A stretch of 64,000 nucleotides of DNA from Diorhabda sublineata (GCF_026230105.1 NC_079477.1:15505001-15569000); one strand, 5' to 3'. Counted from the stretch's first letter, positions 50,480 to 61,114 are shown. Notes: generated from the sequence alone by a model not told the origin. Numbers and translations: made by a program.

Positions 50480-51050
50480 TATTCCTAGGCTACTTAACTA
50501 TAGAGTGTATAGTCTGTGAGGAATAGGCCCTTTGTCCCAATTTAAACTTTTCTCACATTTAACAACTTCAATGCTTTCAAATACATCCAACAATTTTTCA
50601 TTGGATACATTTTTTAACAATTTTACATTATATTTATTTCATGAATATAATCGGCATTACTCGATTTTTAAATCCATCCATATTTTAAATGAGCTATGTG
50701 CTCTTTAAATCGGACATTAACAGATCTTTTAGTCTGTCCGATATACTTTCCGACACAATCACTACAGCTAATTTCATATATACCTACCACTCTTTTCTAA
50801 CTTTGGAATTTTATTCTTAAGATTGCCCAACAATTTTTATAATTTACAGTTGGATTTATAAAACAATTCAAAGCCTACTCTTCCAATCTCTTTGTATAAA
50901 GTGGGTTGAAAAGTACCAGAGCAAATTTTTCTTGTTTTCCATTTTGATTTTGGCAAACGGGTGATTTCACATAGAAATTGCTTAATCCTATGACGGTTAA
51001 TTAACCTATTTACAATTCCCTTATATGTTATAATCGTTGAATACAACTAG
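50480..51050 (-). pseudogene. Penelope-like element relic with GIY-YIG domain
   Basis: The minus frame 51046-50837 ends with PTLYKEIGRVGFELFYKSNC and is followed by LLGNLKNKIPKLEKSGRYI. Then, across a stop, come a Cys-containing stretch and KYIGQTKRSVNVRFKEHIAH with LKYG, near 50755-50690. The GIY-YIG endonuclease of Penelope-like elements has an xGxYxIxCxxCxxxYIGxTxRxxxxRxxEH core; the Gly-Arg-Tyr ('GRY'), YIG, Arg and Glu-His are all seen. Upstream linker residues (VGFELFYKSNCKL...LLGNLKNK) fit the position of the LRxxLVxxK-like linker. The RT palm is missing. The tail toward 50490 (for example LKALKLLNVRK) continues the endonuclease C-terminus. It is a different subfamily from the 18 kb copy. 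Confidence 0.78.
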
Positions 51051-51280
51051 ATCCTCAATATGAGTTTTATGATTGATTCAGAGACTCCTCACTTTCATGT
51101 GGTTATATTTTTTCTCCACAGCTGAACAGTGGCGCTTTTAATTCTTATCCAAACATTCACTGAAAATTACCAGTTGTTGACAAGATAGGACGTCGTCAAA
51201 ATTTTTAAAATAATCCACGAATGACAAGAATGAAAGAGTTAAAAATCAAGATATAAGATTTGAGATTTGATTTCTCGTTT

Positions 51281-51475
51281 CTATTTAGGATTAGTATCAC
51301 ACCGATAACCACAACTGTAGCGATTAACTTCACCACATAGCATAAATTTGGCTTCATCGGAAAAACTCATCTCACTTGTAAAATGGGAGTCCGCATATAT
51401 ATTATGCAATTTATATACACACTCTTCCATTTTGTGATCTAGATCCTCTTCAAATAATAGTTGTAATAGCATTAC
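51281..51475 (-). pseudogene. Tc3-like / mariner-superfamily transposase scrap
   Basis: A 63-codon minus frame ends HFTSEMSFSDEAKFMLCGEV then NRYSCGYRCDTNP. In a large insect mariner-superfamily branch the first catalytic Asp lies in (I)xFSDExxFxLxGxVNRHNxRxWxxxNP; this match is clear and the Asp is kept. Sequence beyond NPK on minus does not continue as transposase, so only about 45 residues around the first catalytic site remain. It is likely related to the 28.64-28.99 kb piece, which carries the other catalytic half. Confidence 0.7.
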
Positions 51476-51499
51476 TTTTTAGGAAGATAGAGTTGTGAA

Positions 51500-52530
51500 T
51501 GGATGAGATAACAAACTAAACTGAAGTAAAGATTAGAGAAGCTATAAAACAATAAAAAGAATTGTGTAAATCAAACTAGAAGAAGCTAAAATCAAACGAT
51601 GGATATATTACTCAACTAAGAAACGAAAATGAACATAATATGATGAATATAAAAGATGAGCAAGAAAATATAATAAGGAAGACGATGTAATGGAAATTTG
51701 GAACGAATACTTCAAAGCCTTTACGAGTACAGTAATTTGAAAGGAGACGATAGAAATTGGCAGTACAACAGATTTTGAGAAAATACGGACAAAAGAAATA
51801 GTAGAAGGAAGAAAACCATTAAAGCTAGGGAAAACGCCAGGAGGACACAATATAACTGCTCAAAAGGTATGAATAAGAAATTAAAAAGAAAATAGATAAA
51901 ATAATTCTTCCTACATATAAGAGTGGAGACAAAAAGGGTATAACACTAAGAAACATACCAGCCAATATAATAAGTGGGAAATGGAGAAGAAATAATATCG
52001 AAAGCACTATAGAGGACTCACAATATGGTTTAAGAATTGGAATAAGTAGAAATGATATATTTACAATTATATAATTAAATGGGGGATTAATAAATGAAGA
52101 TAAGGAAATTCGTTAATGCTTTAAAGATTTCAAGAAAGTCTTTAATAGAATAAGGAGGAAAGATATGTTTAAAGAGCTCAAAAACTGTGAAATATATTTA
52201 AAGAAGATAGCAAAAATAAATACAGACATTAAAAAAATAAATATGCTTGAAAAAAATAGAACCAGTGAGAAGCTATATATGTACAATAGTAGAAATTAAT
52301 CGCAAACTTGAATAGAATATGAAATAAAAATTACGTAAAGTTGGTAGATTCAATTGCAATTCGAGCATTAGTTTTCGAGAAAAAAGAAGAACTAAAATTG
52401 TGATGAAATTAGTCAAGCCTTACAGCTGTGAGACATGGACGTTGATTCACAATAAATTAACATGTATAAGGATTGAACATATAGAAAAAAATATGTCATA
52501 AATTCAAAACATGCAGCTAACGGTTGTATT
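51500..52530 (+). pseudogene. LINE reverse transcriptase relic
   Basis: Plus frames in LINE order: ILPTYKSGDKKGITLRNIPA (51906; usual PIxKKGDxxxxxNYRGIxLL), IEDSQYGLRIGISRNDIFTI (52008; usual ExQxGFRxxxSTxDxIFxL), CFKDFKKVFNRIRRKDMFKE (52118; motif A FxDFxKAFDxVxRxxLW, catalytic Asp replaced by Asn in VFNR). Near the end comes LVKPYSCETWTLIHNKL (52410-52460; usual LVKPxLLYGCETWTL). The YADD box is missing, and an abrupt change near 52300 suggests an internal deletion. It ends shortly before an (AT)n tract at 52555. Confidence 0.78.
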
Positions 52531-52552
52531 AGAATCGTTTTAATAAATTATG

Positions 52553-52554
<2 letters not shown>

Positions 52555-52613
<59 letters not shown>
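52555..52613. repeat. (AT)n microsatellite
   Basis: About 59 bp of AT dinucleotides starting about 30 bp after the LINE relic's last recognisable sequence; it may have grown from the 3' end of that element. Confidence 0.95.
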
Positions 52614-52616
<3 letters not shown>

Positions 52617-53855
52617 TGTAATGTTTAAAAAATATGATAGAGGGTGATTTTTGAATAAGGTTGCAACTTGTATAATGATCTACTTATATTATTTAAAAAA
52701 ACGAGTGCATTTATATTTTATTCTGTACACCTTAAATAAATAAGAATATTAGCAAGGTGTGTTATTTTATAAATATATAGCATAATTCATTTATTATAAA
52801 ATTTCTATTAAAGGCAAAAGCAGTTGTAGAAACTATTTTATTAAAAAAATAAAGAAGTTCCCATCTCACAGTTATATTAATTTTTTGAGGCGGTAATTTC
52901 CCTACAATGAAAATAAAATTATGAAAAATAAATGTTTTTGAAATTATATGAAAAAGAATGTGCGAGTGGTATGAACATACAACATTGCACGTTGTTGAAA
53001 TTATAGTCGAAATAATAAGGTTGAACGTACCGAGAATTGCACATGGTATATGTATTTTGATACGGTAAATGTCTTCATGTTGTTGCCAAACAATTTAACG
53101 CAATCAACAATCTGAATAAATATAAAACTGGATCTGTAAAAAGTTATCCGATTCTATTCCCAGAAACACGGAATTATCTTATTCGGTTTAAATAAAGTTA
53201 TGACAGAAAATTTGCTAAAAGTGAATACATTGGTGGAAACCATCTTATGTAAAATATTTTTTGGTTGCATTATAAAATATATACAGCATATTTATTATAT
53301 ACTAAAAAAATCTTAGCAAAATATGATAAAATTTTGAAATTAATATATTTTAATTTACTATATAAAAAAGGTAAAACTACTTATATATACTTTGATAAAT
53401 ATTTAGAACAGTTTTCAGAATTAGAGTTATTTTGAAATAATCTTATTTTACTTCTAAAATGTTGATTTATTACCATTATTAGAATTAGCCAATATGATTA
53501 TTTCACCGTTATAGATACTATTTTTGTAACGTATATTTTAGTTTTCGTTTGTTATATAAAAAACAGTTGTTTTAGCGACGACGTTGAAGAGGGCAGTTAT
53601 CATTTCATACAGATTTTGTACACTGCTATTAAATAAAATAGATGTTACAAGAAACGACTGCTGTTTTTATAGTTTCTTCTAATATCAGTTGCAGATTATA
53701 AAAACTTATATAAAAACCCTTGCCGACGATTTTGTTTGACCTACCATGGGCGTAGATACCTTATTTTATAAATTTATTATTTTTATAAAAACTTTCAAAA
53801 ATATTTATATCTTATACGTTAAAAGGCAATCGAATCATTATTAATTCGACGGACT
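52614..53855. other. Unassigned AT-rich DNA
   Basis: No feature recognised. Confidence 0.5.
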
Positions 53856-53861
53856 GAATAC

Positions 53862-53949
53862 ACTGTTTACACCACAACTACACTAACCAACACTCACAAT
53901 TACAATGTCTGACGCGCGTTTCGATAACCAAGTTATTGTCTTTATAGAC
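53862..53949 (-). ncRNA. Hammerhead-ribozyme-like relic, copy B, with shared flank
   Basis: On minus (53949-53907): GTCT, ATAAAGA, C, AATAAC-TTG-GTTATC, GAAAC, GCGC, GTC, AGAC. Stem I GTCT/AGAC pairs perfectly; stem II has one mispaired end; GAAAC, the GCGC loop and GTC are intact. The CUGANGA box is broken at two positions (ATAAAGA), so it should be inactive. Sequence at 53862-53906 also matches the region 50290-50333 beside copy A (ACACTGTTTACACC..., ...CACTCACAATTA), showing both come from the same repeat. No Penelope-like coding remains are seen next to this copy. Confidence 0.45.
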
Positions 53950-54232
53950 TTAAGAAAAACTTAAATGTAGTACTACTTGGAACTTTGAAAAAAATACATT
54001 ATTATATCTCGTTAACTTGCTAGAACTGAATATTAACAGTAATCAATTCTTTGTTTGTTGGGCCTTTTATGCGATCGCTGACGGAAATAGGAATATTTTT
54101 TTCAGGCATAAATGTTAAAATTTAAGCTTTGTTACTACTACCATTTGATATCTTAAGGAGTGGCAAAATATTGGAAGAACTATTTTTCGATATATAATAC
54201 GGCAGCTAGGTGGGCCCGTAGCCGTTTCATAC

Positions 54233-54644
54233 TCTGGTCGAGTAATAATTTATAAACAATTTAAATTGTTGATGAAGCTTTAACAAATGATCTAAAAAAA
54301 AGATCCCAATATTTTTCTGCAAAAAATCAATATTTAAAAAGTTATCGTCAATAAAAGGCAAAACTAATGCAATATTGACTCACTTTATCGATCATTACTT
54401 GATTTCTACATGATGTAGAAAGATTAAAAGCAGCTCATTTTAAACGTCAAAGCTTACGCTTCAGAATGAGATGTAGTAGATATCTTAAATATTATCTGTT
54501 AAAAAGTTACAGAAGTTTGAATGTACAAATTTTCATGCAAAAATCACCATAATTTGTTTATATGTGTTTTAAAGGTATACTAATTTCAAAAAAACGAGGA
54601 GATGTACCTTATAGTAGCTTAAAGTTCCAATCAATACAAACATT
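54233..54644 (+). repeat. Left arm of long inverted repeat
   Basis: About 412 bp including an extra block of about 130 bp near 54250-54430 not present in the right arm; colinear matches to the reverse complement of 56074-56349. Confidence 0.75.
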
Positions 54645-55135
54645 AATTAATTAAGATTAATTTTTTATGGTCTTGAAAATATATCGATATTAATATATAT
54701 TTATTATTTCAATTTGTATTGCACCTTACAAATATCTATTCTTTTATTTATAGAAAAAGATACTAAATTCAATAATTTTAATCGTTTGTTGTATCAGAAT
54801 TATTCTTGCGAGTATTATTTCAGGAAAATATATTTTATGAAATATATTAACTTCCATACTGGGCAAAATGTTCAAACATTTCCAATTAATACTTATATGT
54901 ACGTGTAATAACAATTGCACATTCCCTATAAAATATTTACAGCAAAATAAATTTTATATTTATGATAGATGTTATGTTTTTATGTATTATTATATGGCAG
55001 CATTTGCTTGTGGTGTAGTACGTTTATTTGTTATTATTATAATACTTTTCTTAGTGCAATTTTTATTATTATGCATAGCGCTACAATTTTTCATGTTTTC
55101 ATCAACTTGTTTATCTTAATATGTTAGAATGTCGG

Positions 55136-55525
55136 TAATGGATAAATGTATTATTTGTAACAATGGAAAAAATTCATCTAATACATTATCTGGTTATGCA
55201 TGAATTCCTGAGATAGCTAAACAAAAAAATAATGCCGAGTGGGAAAAAATTCTAAAAAGTTACTATTAGATATAGTGCTTTGTTTTTATATCATATGACA
55301 AATACATGTTATAAAAAATATACGCATAAAAGAGAATTCAAGAAATTACACGGTAAAAATCTCGTTAAAATTCCACAAAAAAGTGAAGTCAAAATTGCAC
55401 CTCAAGCGCAACCTCCAACAGAAACTTATGATAAAGAGTCGTTGGTATCACAAAAAAGTGAAATTTTCATTAAAATTACCAAATTTTTTCAAGAAGATGT
55501 GTTTGAACGTACAAAAACTGCTTGA
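55136..55525 (+). pseudogene. Unknown element-encoded protein with Cys-x2-Cys and CY-YTHK motif
   Basis: One frame from 55130 reads RMSVMDKCIICNNGKNSSNT then, past an in-frame stop, IPEIAKQKNNAEWEKILKSY. A shifted frame continues ALFLYHMTNTCYKKYTHKRE from 55273, then a Lys/Gln/Pro-rich stretch to a stop at 55525. The pairing of an N-terminal CxxC with a downstream YHxxCYxxYTHK-type motif suggests a zinc-binding module that I associate with uncharacterised transposon-linked insect proteins, but I cannot name a family. It sits inside the long inverted repeats, so it is most likely that element's own protein. It is broken by at least one stop and one frameshift. Confidence 0.4.
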
Positions 55526-56073
55526 GAAATTATGAAGTAAAATATATTTCAAGAGCTGGTATCCATAAATACAATACAAGTATTGAATTGTCAGACGACG
55601 ATTTTTTTTGATATAAATGATTAATTAGAAGAATGAATTTCAAAAGTTATAGGCTCCATTATTTTTCGTTTCGATGCAGCTGAAATTTATGTTCAACCAA
55701 AAATAATATGATGAAATAAATAGTTTGTTGACTGACAGAAAAATTGATGTTAAATATGTAAAAAAAAAAATTTAATGCAGAAATTCGGCTATATTGTTGA
55801 ATTTGCATCTAACAAAAATTAGTTAACTTTATTTTACAGCTGCAAAGTATCCTTAGACAAAGTTGTCAAGTTATCAAGAAAATATTTTAAAAGGAAGCGG
55901 TTGCATTGTTGAAAATATCATACGAAAATTGAGACCATGAAAAATTAAGTTCAATTAAGTTACTGCAAAGGCGCGCCTCTTATAGCGGTCGCGCACTTTA
56001 GCCTTTGATCGCGTAGTTTATAACCTGCATAACTCTACAACTAAGGGTCTAAAACATAATTAAAAGTGATCAA

Positions 56074-56349
56074 AATGATCGTATTGATTAGCGCTTTAAG
56101 TTACTACAAGGTGCCTCTCGCTTCTTAAAATTTGTATACCCTTAAAACAAATGCTTTTTATCATGCAAATAAATTCAAATTTCTGTAACTTAGTAAATAA
56201 AATATTTAAAAGATCTACCACATCTCATTTTGAAGTTTAACTTAACGTTTAAAATGAGCTGCTTTAAATCTTTGTACGTCATATCTCTTTTTGTTTAAGA
56301 GTTATAGTTTTATAAGCAATTAAATTGTATAACAAATTACTCGACCAGA
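56074..56349 (-). repeat. Right arm of long inverted repeat
   Basis: About 276 bp, inverted relative to 54233-54644. Just inside it, a block beginning TTAAGTTACTGCAAAGGCGC at 55953 is repeated directly as TTAAGTTACTACAAGGTGCC at 56095, a subterminal repeat about 142 bp apart. Confidence 0.72.
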
Positions 56350-56990
56350 TTTGGACCCGAAAAAATCGATTCTACCCATCAAACAACAGAAAAACGCTTT
56401 AAAACTGAACATATCATTAACAACCTCAAACGAAATTACCACAATCGTAACGAACTAAAATTTCGATTAATCAACTAAATTCTTGGTTCAATAGTTTGTT
56501 AAAAGATATGAAATATATTTATTATTATATATTGATATTAATAGTGTGATTGTAAAAGTTGAGCTGAACATATATGTTTGGCAGGGCATTTCTAATGAAT
56601 ATGGAACTCAAAGCTATTACAAGCAGTGACGATAAAAATATATCGCAAACCATTATGTTTTCACTCATAGTGTGTATCGGTTAAGAATAAATGAAATAGT
56701 CATTTTAGCAGGAGGTAGTATCGACGAAAGTGTGCCAAGAGAGCCACTGTCCAATATTTAAGGAAAATCCAGGAGACTTGGCTCTATGGAAGGGTTGAAC
56801 AATTTTTCAAAATTGTATTTAAATTTAGACCGAAGAGAACGTCAACGAGATCATTGATTATATGTAAACCTCCAATTGCCAGTAAGCAAACACTTTGGTA
56901 TAGTAACTTTATATTTCTTATTTATTTATCTATGCTATGAACTTTCAATACAAGCCTGAAATATTACAAATATACAAAATATTCTATTAC
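56350..56990. other. Unassigned spacer
   Basis: AT-rich DNA without recognisable features between the long-inverted-repeat element and the minus-strand mariner. Confidence 0.5.
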
Positions 56991-57560
56991 TCAACATATC
57001 CTCCTCTCAAATGGATACATTTATTACAGCGAACCTGCAACGTCTCTAGAACTTTCAAAAAAATGTTTCTTCTTGCTCTGCAAACCAGACCTCCACAGCT
57101 CTTATTACCTCCTTGTTGGAAGAAAATTTACGACCTTTTGTTGCTTTATTTCAACATTCAAACATTTGGGGATCCATTTTGCAGCAATTTTCCTCATATT
57201 CAGATTGACGTGAACTATATGATGAATGCGTTCGTATGAAAAATTCAGTGCTTCAGATATCCGTTTTAGCCCAATTCGACGGTCTGATAAAATCATGTCA
57301 TGAACTGCATCGATATTTTCGGGGACTGACACAGAAACTGGCCTTGCCATCGGTCATCATCTTCAATGGAAAATTTACCTCTTTTGAAGTTTACAGTCCA
57401 ATTTTTCACGGTCGCATATGAAGGACGTTGATCACCAACTGTATTAAGCATATCTTCGTAAATCTGCTTACCTTTTAACCGTATTAAATACTGGTACTTG
57501 ATGATGGCTCGATACTCGAATTGTTCTATTTTGACATTTTCGGTTAACATCTTTTTTCTT
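56991..57560 (-). pseudogene. Mariner relic, sister of the 45 kb copy, catalytic domain deleted
   Basis: On minus from 57550: MLTENVKIEQFEYRAIIKYQ, then GDQRPSYATVKNWTVNFKRG and EDDDRWQGQF, then, in another frame, PENIDAVHDMILSDRRIGLK and MRKIAAKWIPKCLNV. The frame then jumps at about 57160 to sequence homologous to the last 150 bp of the 45 kb mariner (AAGGTCGTAAATTT..., encoding the pre-C-terminal segment). The whole core with the catalytic aspartates is therefore absent. The 5' leader (ACGCAATAAATTAAAAGAAAAA on minus) matches the 45 kb copy, but the terminal repeats are not seen at either side. It is less mutated than the 45 kb copy within the shared N-terminal part. Confidence 0.85.
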
Positions 57561-58080
57561 TTAATTTATTGCGTAACTCTGGCTTACTTCGACATCAGTT
57601 AAAGTATATGAATCTAATACTCACATATGGTTGGCAATTACATTAAGTTGAACTCTACCAGCTTTTCATCAAAACCATTAAAAACATTAGAAGAAGGTGG
57701 AGAAGAGAGATACAGTTTGAAAAAGTTTATCATTTTCAATTAAATAAACTATCCTCAAATACACTGCTCCACATTAATTTGTGGAAAGTTTCGGATATAA
57801 TGTATTTATTGAGATAAAAAGAACAAAATCAGTGATAAACTTTGTATATGAAAAGATATAAAGAATACTCAGTTATAAAAAGAGATTACTACATATAATG
57901 GGTAGTGGTGATATAGCCACAGTGGTGCTATTTGTATTTTCATTTGTTGTTAGGCAACTAAGAGCTGCAAGGATAAAAAATATCACCAAGAATTTATTTA
58001 AAGATTCTATCATTGTTGATTCTACTCAAATGGAATCGAAGTAAAGTGAGTATCAACAGATTGGTTTCTTTTATATATAC
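57561..58080. other. Unassigned spacer
   Basis: No recognisable feature. CACTGCTCCACATTAATTTG at about 57760 looks like a transposon end sequence but has no partner. Confidence 0.4.
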
Positions 58081-58084
58081 TATA

Positions 58085-58775
58085 CCTAACACTTCTTAAC
58101 ATTACATATAAAATACTCGCCAAATTAATAAATAGAAAACTCAAATCATATGTTGAATGCATAATAGTAGACTACCAAAATGGACTGAGACGAAGACGAT
58201 CCACAATACGTATTTGACTGTATCCTCATTCAATTATCTAGGAGTAACACACTCCTAAAGAATAAGATAGAGAATACAAATGGCGTATCAAAAATTTGGT
58301 AAAAAATAAAAAGTTACTAAAAAGTAAGAATATTAGTAAAAATAACAAAATAAAAATATATAAAGCGTTAATAAGACCAGATATTACAGTATTACAGATT
58401 ATAAGTATTACAGTAGATGTAGAGAGAAAATTGAAGAAAAATAAAGAAATAGAAGAAGAAATGAGAGGAAAAAATATGATAAGGTATATAAAGGCACGAA
58501 GGTTAAATTGAGAGGGATGAGAAGGAAACCTACAGAAATGGTGAGAAGAGTGTATAACTGAATAGAATAATAACACAATGGATACGTCTGTGGTCAAGGG
58601 GCAGAGGTAGATCACGAGATACCTGGAGAGCCGAAATTAAACAGGATACCAGAATCCTAGAAATATTAAACTGGAAAGCAAAATACAGGAACAGAAAAGA
58701 ATGGAGAAAGCTGACAAATGAAACCAAGACTAACAAAAAACTGTTACAAAAAAAAACAAGGGAGTAATCCACCCC
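58085..58775 (+). pseudogene. LINE relic with internal deletion
   Basis: Plus frames: LTLLNITYKILAKLINRKLK then SYVECIIVDYQNGLRRRRST (58086-58205), the fingers/motif region ISLLNxxYKILxxxLxxRL...ExQxGFRxxRST. Then an abrupt jump to SKNNKIKIYKALIRPDITV (58330-58390; the post-palm KxxIYKTLIRPxxTY motif). Near 58615-58720 follow SRDTWRAEIKQDTRILEILN and WKAKYRNRKEWRKL, the RGRPxxTWRxExxxD...WRxxAxxRxxWR tail of this LINE group. The palm with YADD is missing. Long minus frames opposite (58238-58615, 58530-58772) are shadows. Confidence 0.78.
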
Positions 58776-59372
58776 AAAAAAGAGTTTTGTATACGTAGAT
58801 ACGTAAGAACATAATTTAATTCCCTACATGAGTCGTGAAATCTTGTGCAAACAATAACACATATTTTACACTGTTTTGCTAAGTATAACAGGAGAGCGGC
58901 ATTGATAGAAAAGGGGATATAATCATTTGATGACGCTAGTTCTCCGTGGAATAGCATAATTTCGTAAACTAAATATCCAAATTTCAGTATATAAGTAACT
59001 GCTAGATATACGAATTAAAAATAATGTGTTAACGCAATTATTATAAGCAGTCGCTTTAAAGATTTATCGACACATTATCCAGCACCATCATGCTCAAAAG
59101 AAATATATATAGGAAATAGTATGATCTTTAGGTCTAAATACAATAATATTCGTAAAAACTGAAGCTAAACGTCTGTTTACAATATTAATCGAAAGCTTGA
59201 GATGAATTTGATCAATAATGTCACCATTAAATACGCGGGAAGTTCTATATTATTAAAATATTGGATTTTCTAAAGATATTGGTAAAAGTGGAGCTTGAAA
59301 TTGGATATGTTTTAGTACCCATTATAGAATTGACTATATCATTTTAAGTGTGTTAGATCATAGTAGTTCGAC
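58776..59372. other. Unassigned spacer
   Basis: Nothing recognisable; AT-rich. Confidence 0.5.
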
Positions 59373-59486
59373 CAGGGGTTCCCAAAGCGTCCCAGGGATC
59401 CACGGAAGGCAATTCTACAGGGGTGTACATTAATTTCCGTCATTAGATCTGATTTTCATATTCTTTGATAAATTTCTGGAAAAATA

Positions 59487-59537
<51 letters not shown>

Positions 59538-59597
59538 AATTAAAATTTATAGGTATTTTGAAAAGTATCCATGCGAAAAAAAGTTTGGGAACTTCTG
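59373..59597. mobile_element. hAT-like MITE
   Basis: The left end CAGGGGTTCCCAAA (59373) and the reverse complement of the right end, CAGAAGTTCCCAAA (59597), agree at 12 of 14 bases. They match the CAGxGGTTCxCAAA ends typical of hAT (Charlie-like) elements. Total length is 225 bp with no coding capacity. The 8 bp flanks (AGTTCGAC and AATTACAC) agree at 5 positions, compatible with a decayed 8 bp target duplication. The interior contains an (AT)n tract. Confidence 0.7.
59490..59534. repeat. (AT)n microsatellite inside the hAT-like MITE
   Basis: About 45 bp of AT dinucleotides within the 225 bp element. Confidence 0.95.
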
Positions 59598-61055
59598 AAT
59601 TACACAATGGTAATGTAGTATAACAATACTGTTTACCAGTGTCTATTTTCGATTTTTGATTATATAAATATTATAAAAAAATATATTTAATTGGAAAACT
59701 GGTACTAAATACTCATTATTTTAGAACCCATAGTTGCATCTAAATATGAAGTTGGTCAAACTCTGACATTATTGATGTTTGAACGTATTGTATTGTGGCA
59801 AAAAGATTTATTATAAGTAAGAACGGATTCTTGATTCTATAATCAAAATTATTTTGAAACTTTACTTACCAATTATTTAATCGAGAAAGATTACTCTTAA
59901 CACAAACAAGTTTTTTCAGTGCGTTGTGGAAGAGGTGTCAATTGCAGTAGGGTGTCATTGTCGACAATACTTTAGTATTTGTGAAATATGTAATATGTAG
60001 TATAAAATATGCTAATATAGCTATTGTTTAGGTATTGAAAATTCGAACGACGTTCTATTCGGTTCGACAGAACTTTTTCCAACTACCCCTAGTAATGGGA
60101 ATACTCGCTGAGTAAACATAAAAATCCGGAAACACAACAATCATCTTGTTTACCAGATTTGAAATTTTATTATCCAATTGTTAGAGCTCGCACGACCCCG
60201 TATAACAAATTTGAAATTGCACAAGTAACAAAAACAAAATCGAATATTTTCAGATATAAAACTTTTTGTATGTTTTCATGCAAGAATGTGTCTGCTGCGG
60301 AATGAGACATTTCCAAGCAAATTGTCTTTCTGGATCTCATTCTTCAAACTTTCAAGGAATTGTTTCCATTGAAATTCTAAAGTAAATGCACTTTTCCATT
60401 GAAGAGAGGAATCCTTTTAGATGCTTTGAAAGTTTCATTTGTGCGAACGAAAATAAACTGCAAGAGAATGGTTCGCGAATAAAACAAAAAAAAATTTCGT
60501 CGATAGGATCCGGAGATTGACAAGTTGAATACACGTTTATTTATTTCAAAATTTATTCAATATACGACAGTTGTCTAAAAAGTTTCTAGCGTTAACCTGA
60601 AGATGCCAGCACTATTAATATAAGATGATGCAGATGCGTTAAGATAATCTTACTAGAATTTCAGCCATTCGCACGCCATGTTCTTGTTTGACAATCATAT
60701 AAGTGAGTCGATGTGAAATTTTTTTTAAATAGAATAATTAAGTACCAAGCTGTCATAAAATTTTTTGTTTTTGGAAGCTAAAACGTCTTTGAAAATAAAA
60801 GATGGATTGGATACTGTGTACAAATTTTGGACAGCTTAAATTAACAAGCTGGACGAACGCCGGAAAAATAATAGCGACCGTTTATGTGGATAGCCAAGGG
60901 ATTGTGTTCTTCGACTATGTGACTGTGGAGGGCTTGTGAAGTTTTATACATTGATATTGATATTAGAACCGTTCTTATTACAATCGTTATCGAGGAAAAG
61001 ACTTCAAAAGTGAAACGCTTCCTGCTCTCGACTGTACCAGGCTTTCATATTTTTT
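59598..61055. other. Unassigned AT-rich DNA
   Basis: No coding feature recognised. Confidence 0.5.
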
Positions 61056-61059
61056 ATCC

Positions 61060-61114
61060 TCTATAATATTGCCCTATTGCCCCCCCTCCTTAGTCATAAG
61101 CTGGCGACGCCCTT
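61060..61114 (-). repeat. Possible hAT-type terminal sequence
   Basis: On minus this reads CAAGGGCGTCGCCAGC then a G-rich run (AGGAGGGGGGGCAATAGGG). This resembles the CAxGGGCGTxGCCAGx...GGGGGG ends of some insect hAT elements. No inverted partner was located, so the element extent is unknown. Confidence 0.3.

Larger units (their letters stand above)
54233..56349. mobile_element. Element with long terminal inverted repeats, unknown class
   Basis: 54233-54644 is repeated inverted at 56074-56349. Matching blocks in order, shown as left versus reverse complement of right, include TCTGGTCGAGTAAT in both (54233-54246, 56336-56349), GCAGCTCATTTTAAACGT with AATGAGATGTAGTAGAT versus AATGAGATGTGGTAGAT, AAGTTACAGAAGTTTGAAT versus AAGTTACAGAAATTTGAAT, and GGTATAC...GAGG...GTACCTTATAGTAGCTTAAAG versus its counterpart. 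The left arm carries about 130 extra bases. The interior (about 1.4 kb) holds a decayed frame on plus with a Cys-x2-Cys start and a CY..YTHK motif. The outer boundaries could lie slightly further out, and no target duplication is clear. Confidence 0.75.

Noticed and set aside
58238..58615. 125-codon hydrophobic minus frame
   Set aside because: Antisense shadow of the LINE relic on plus.
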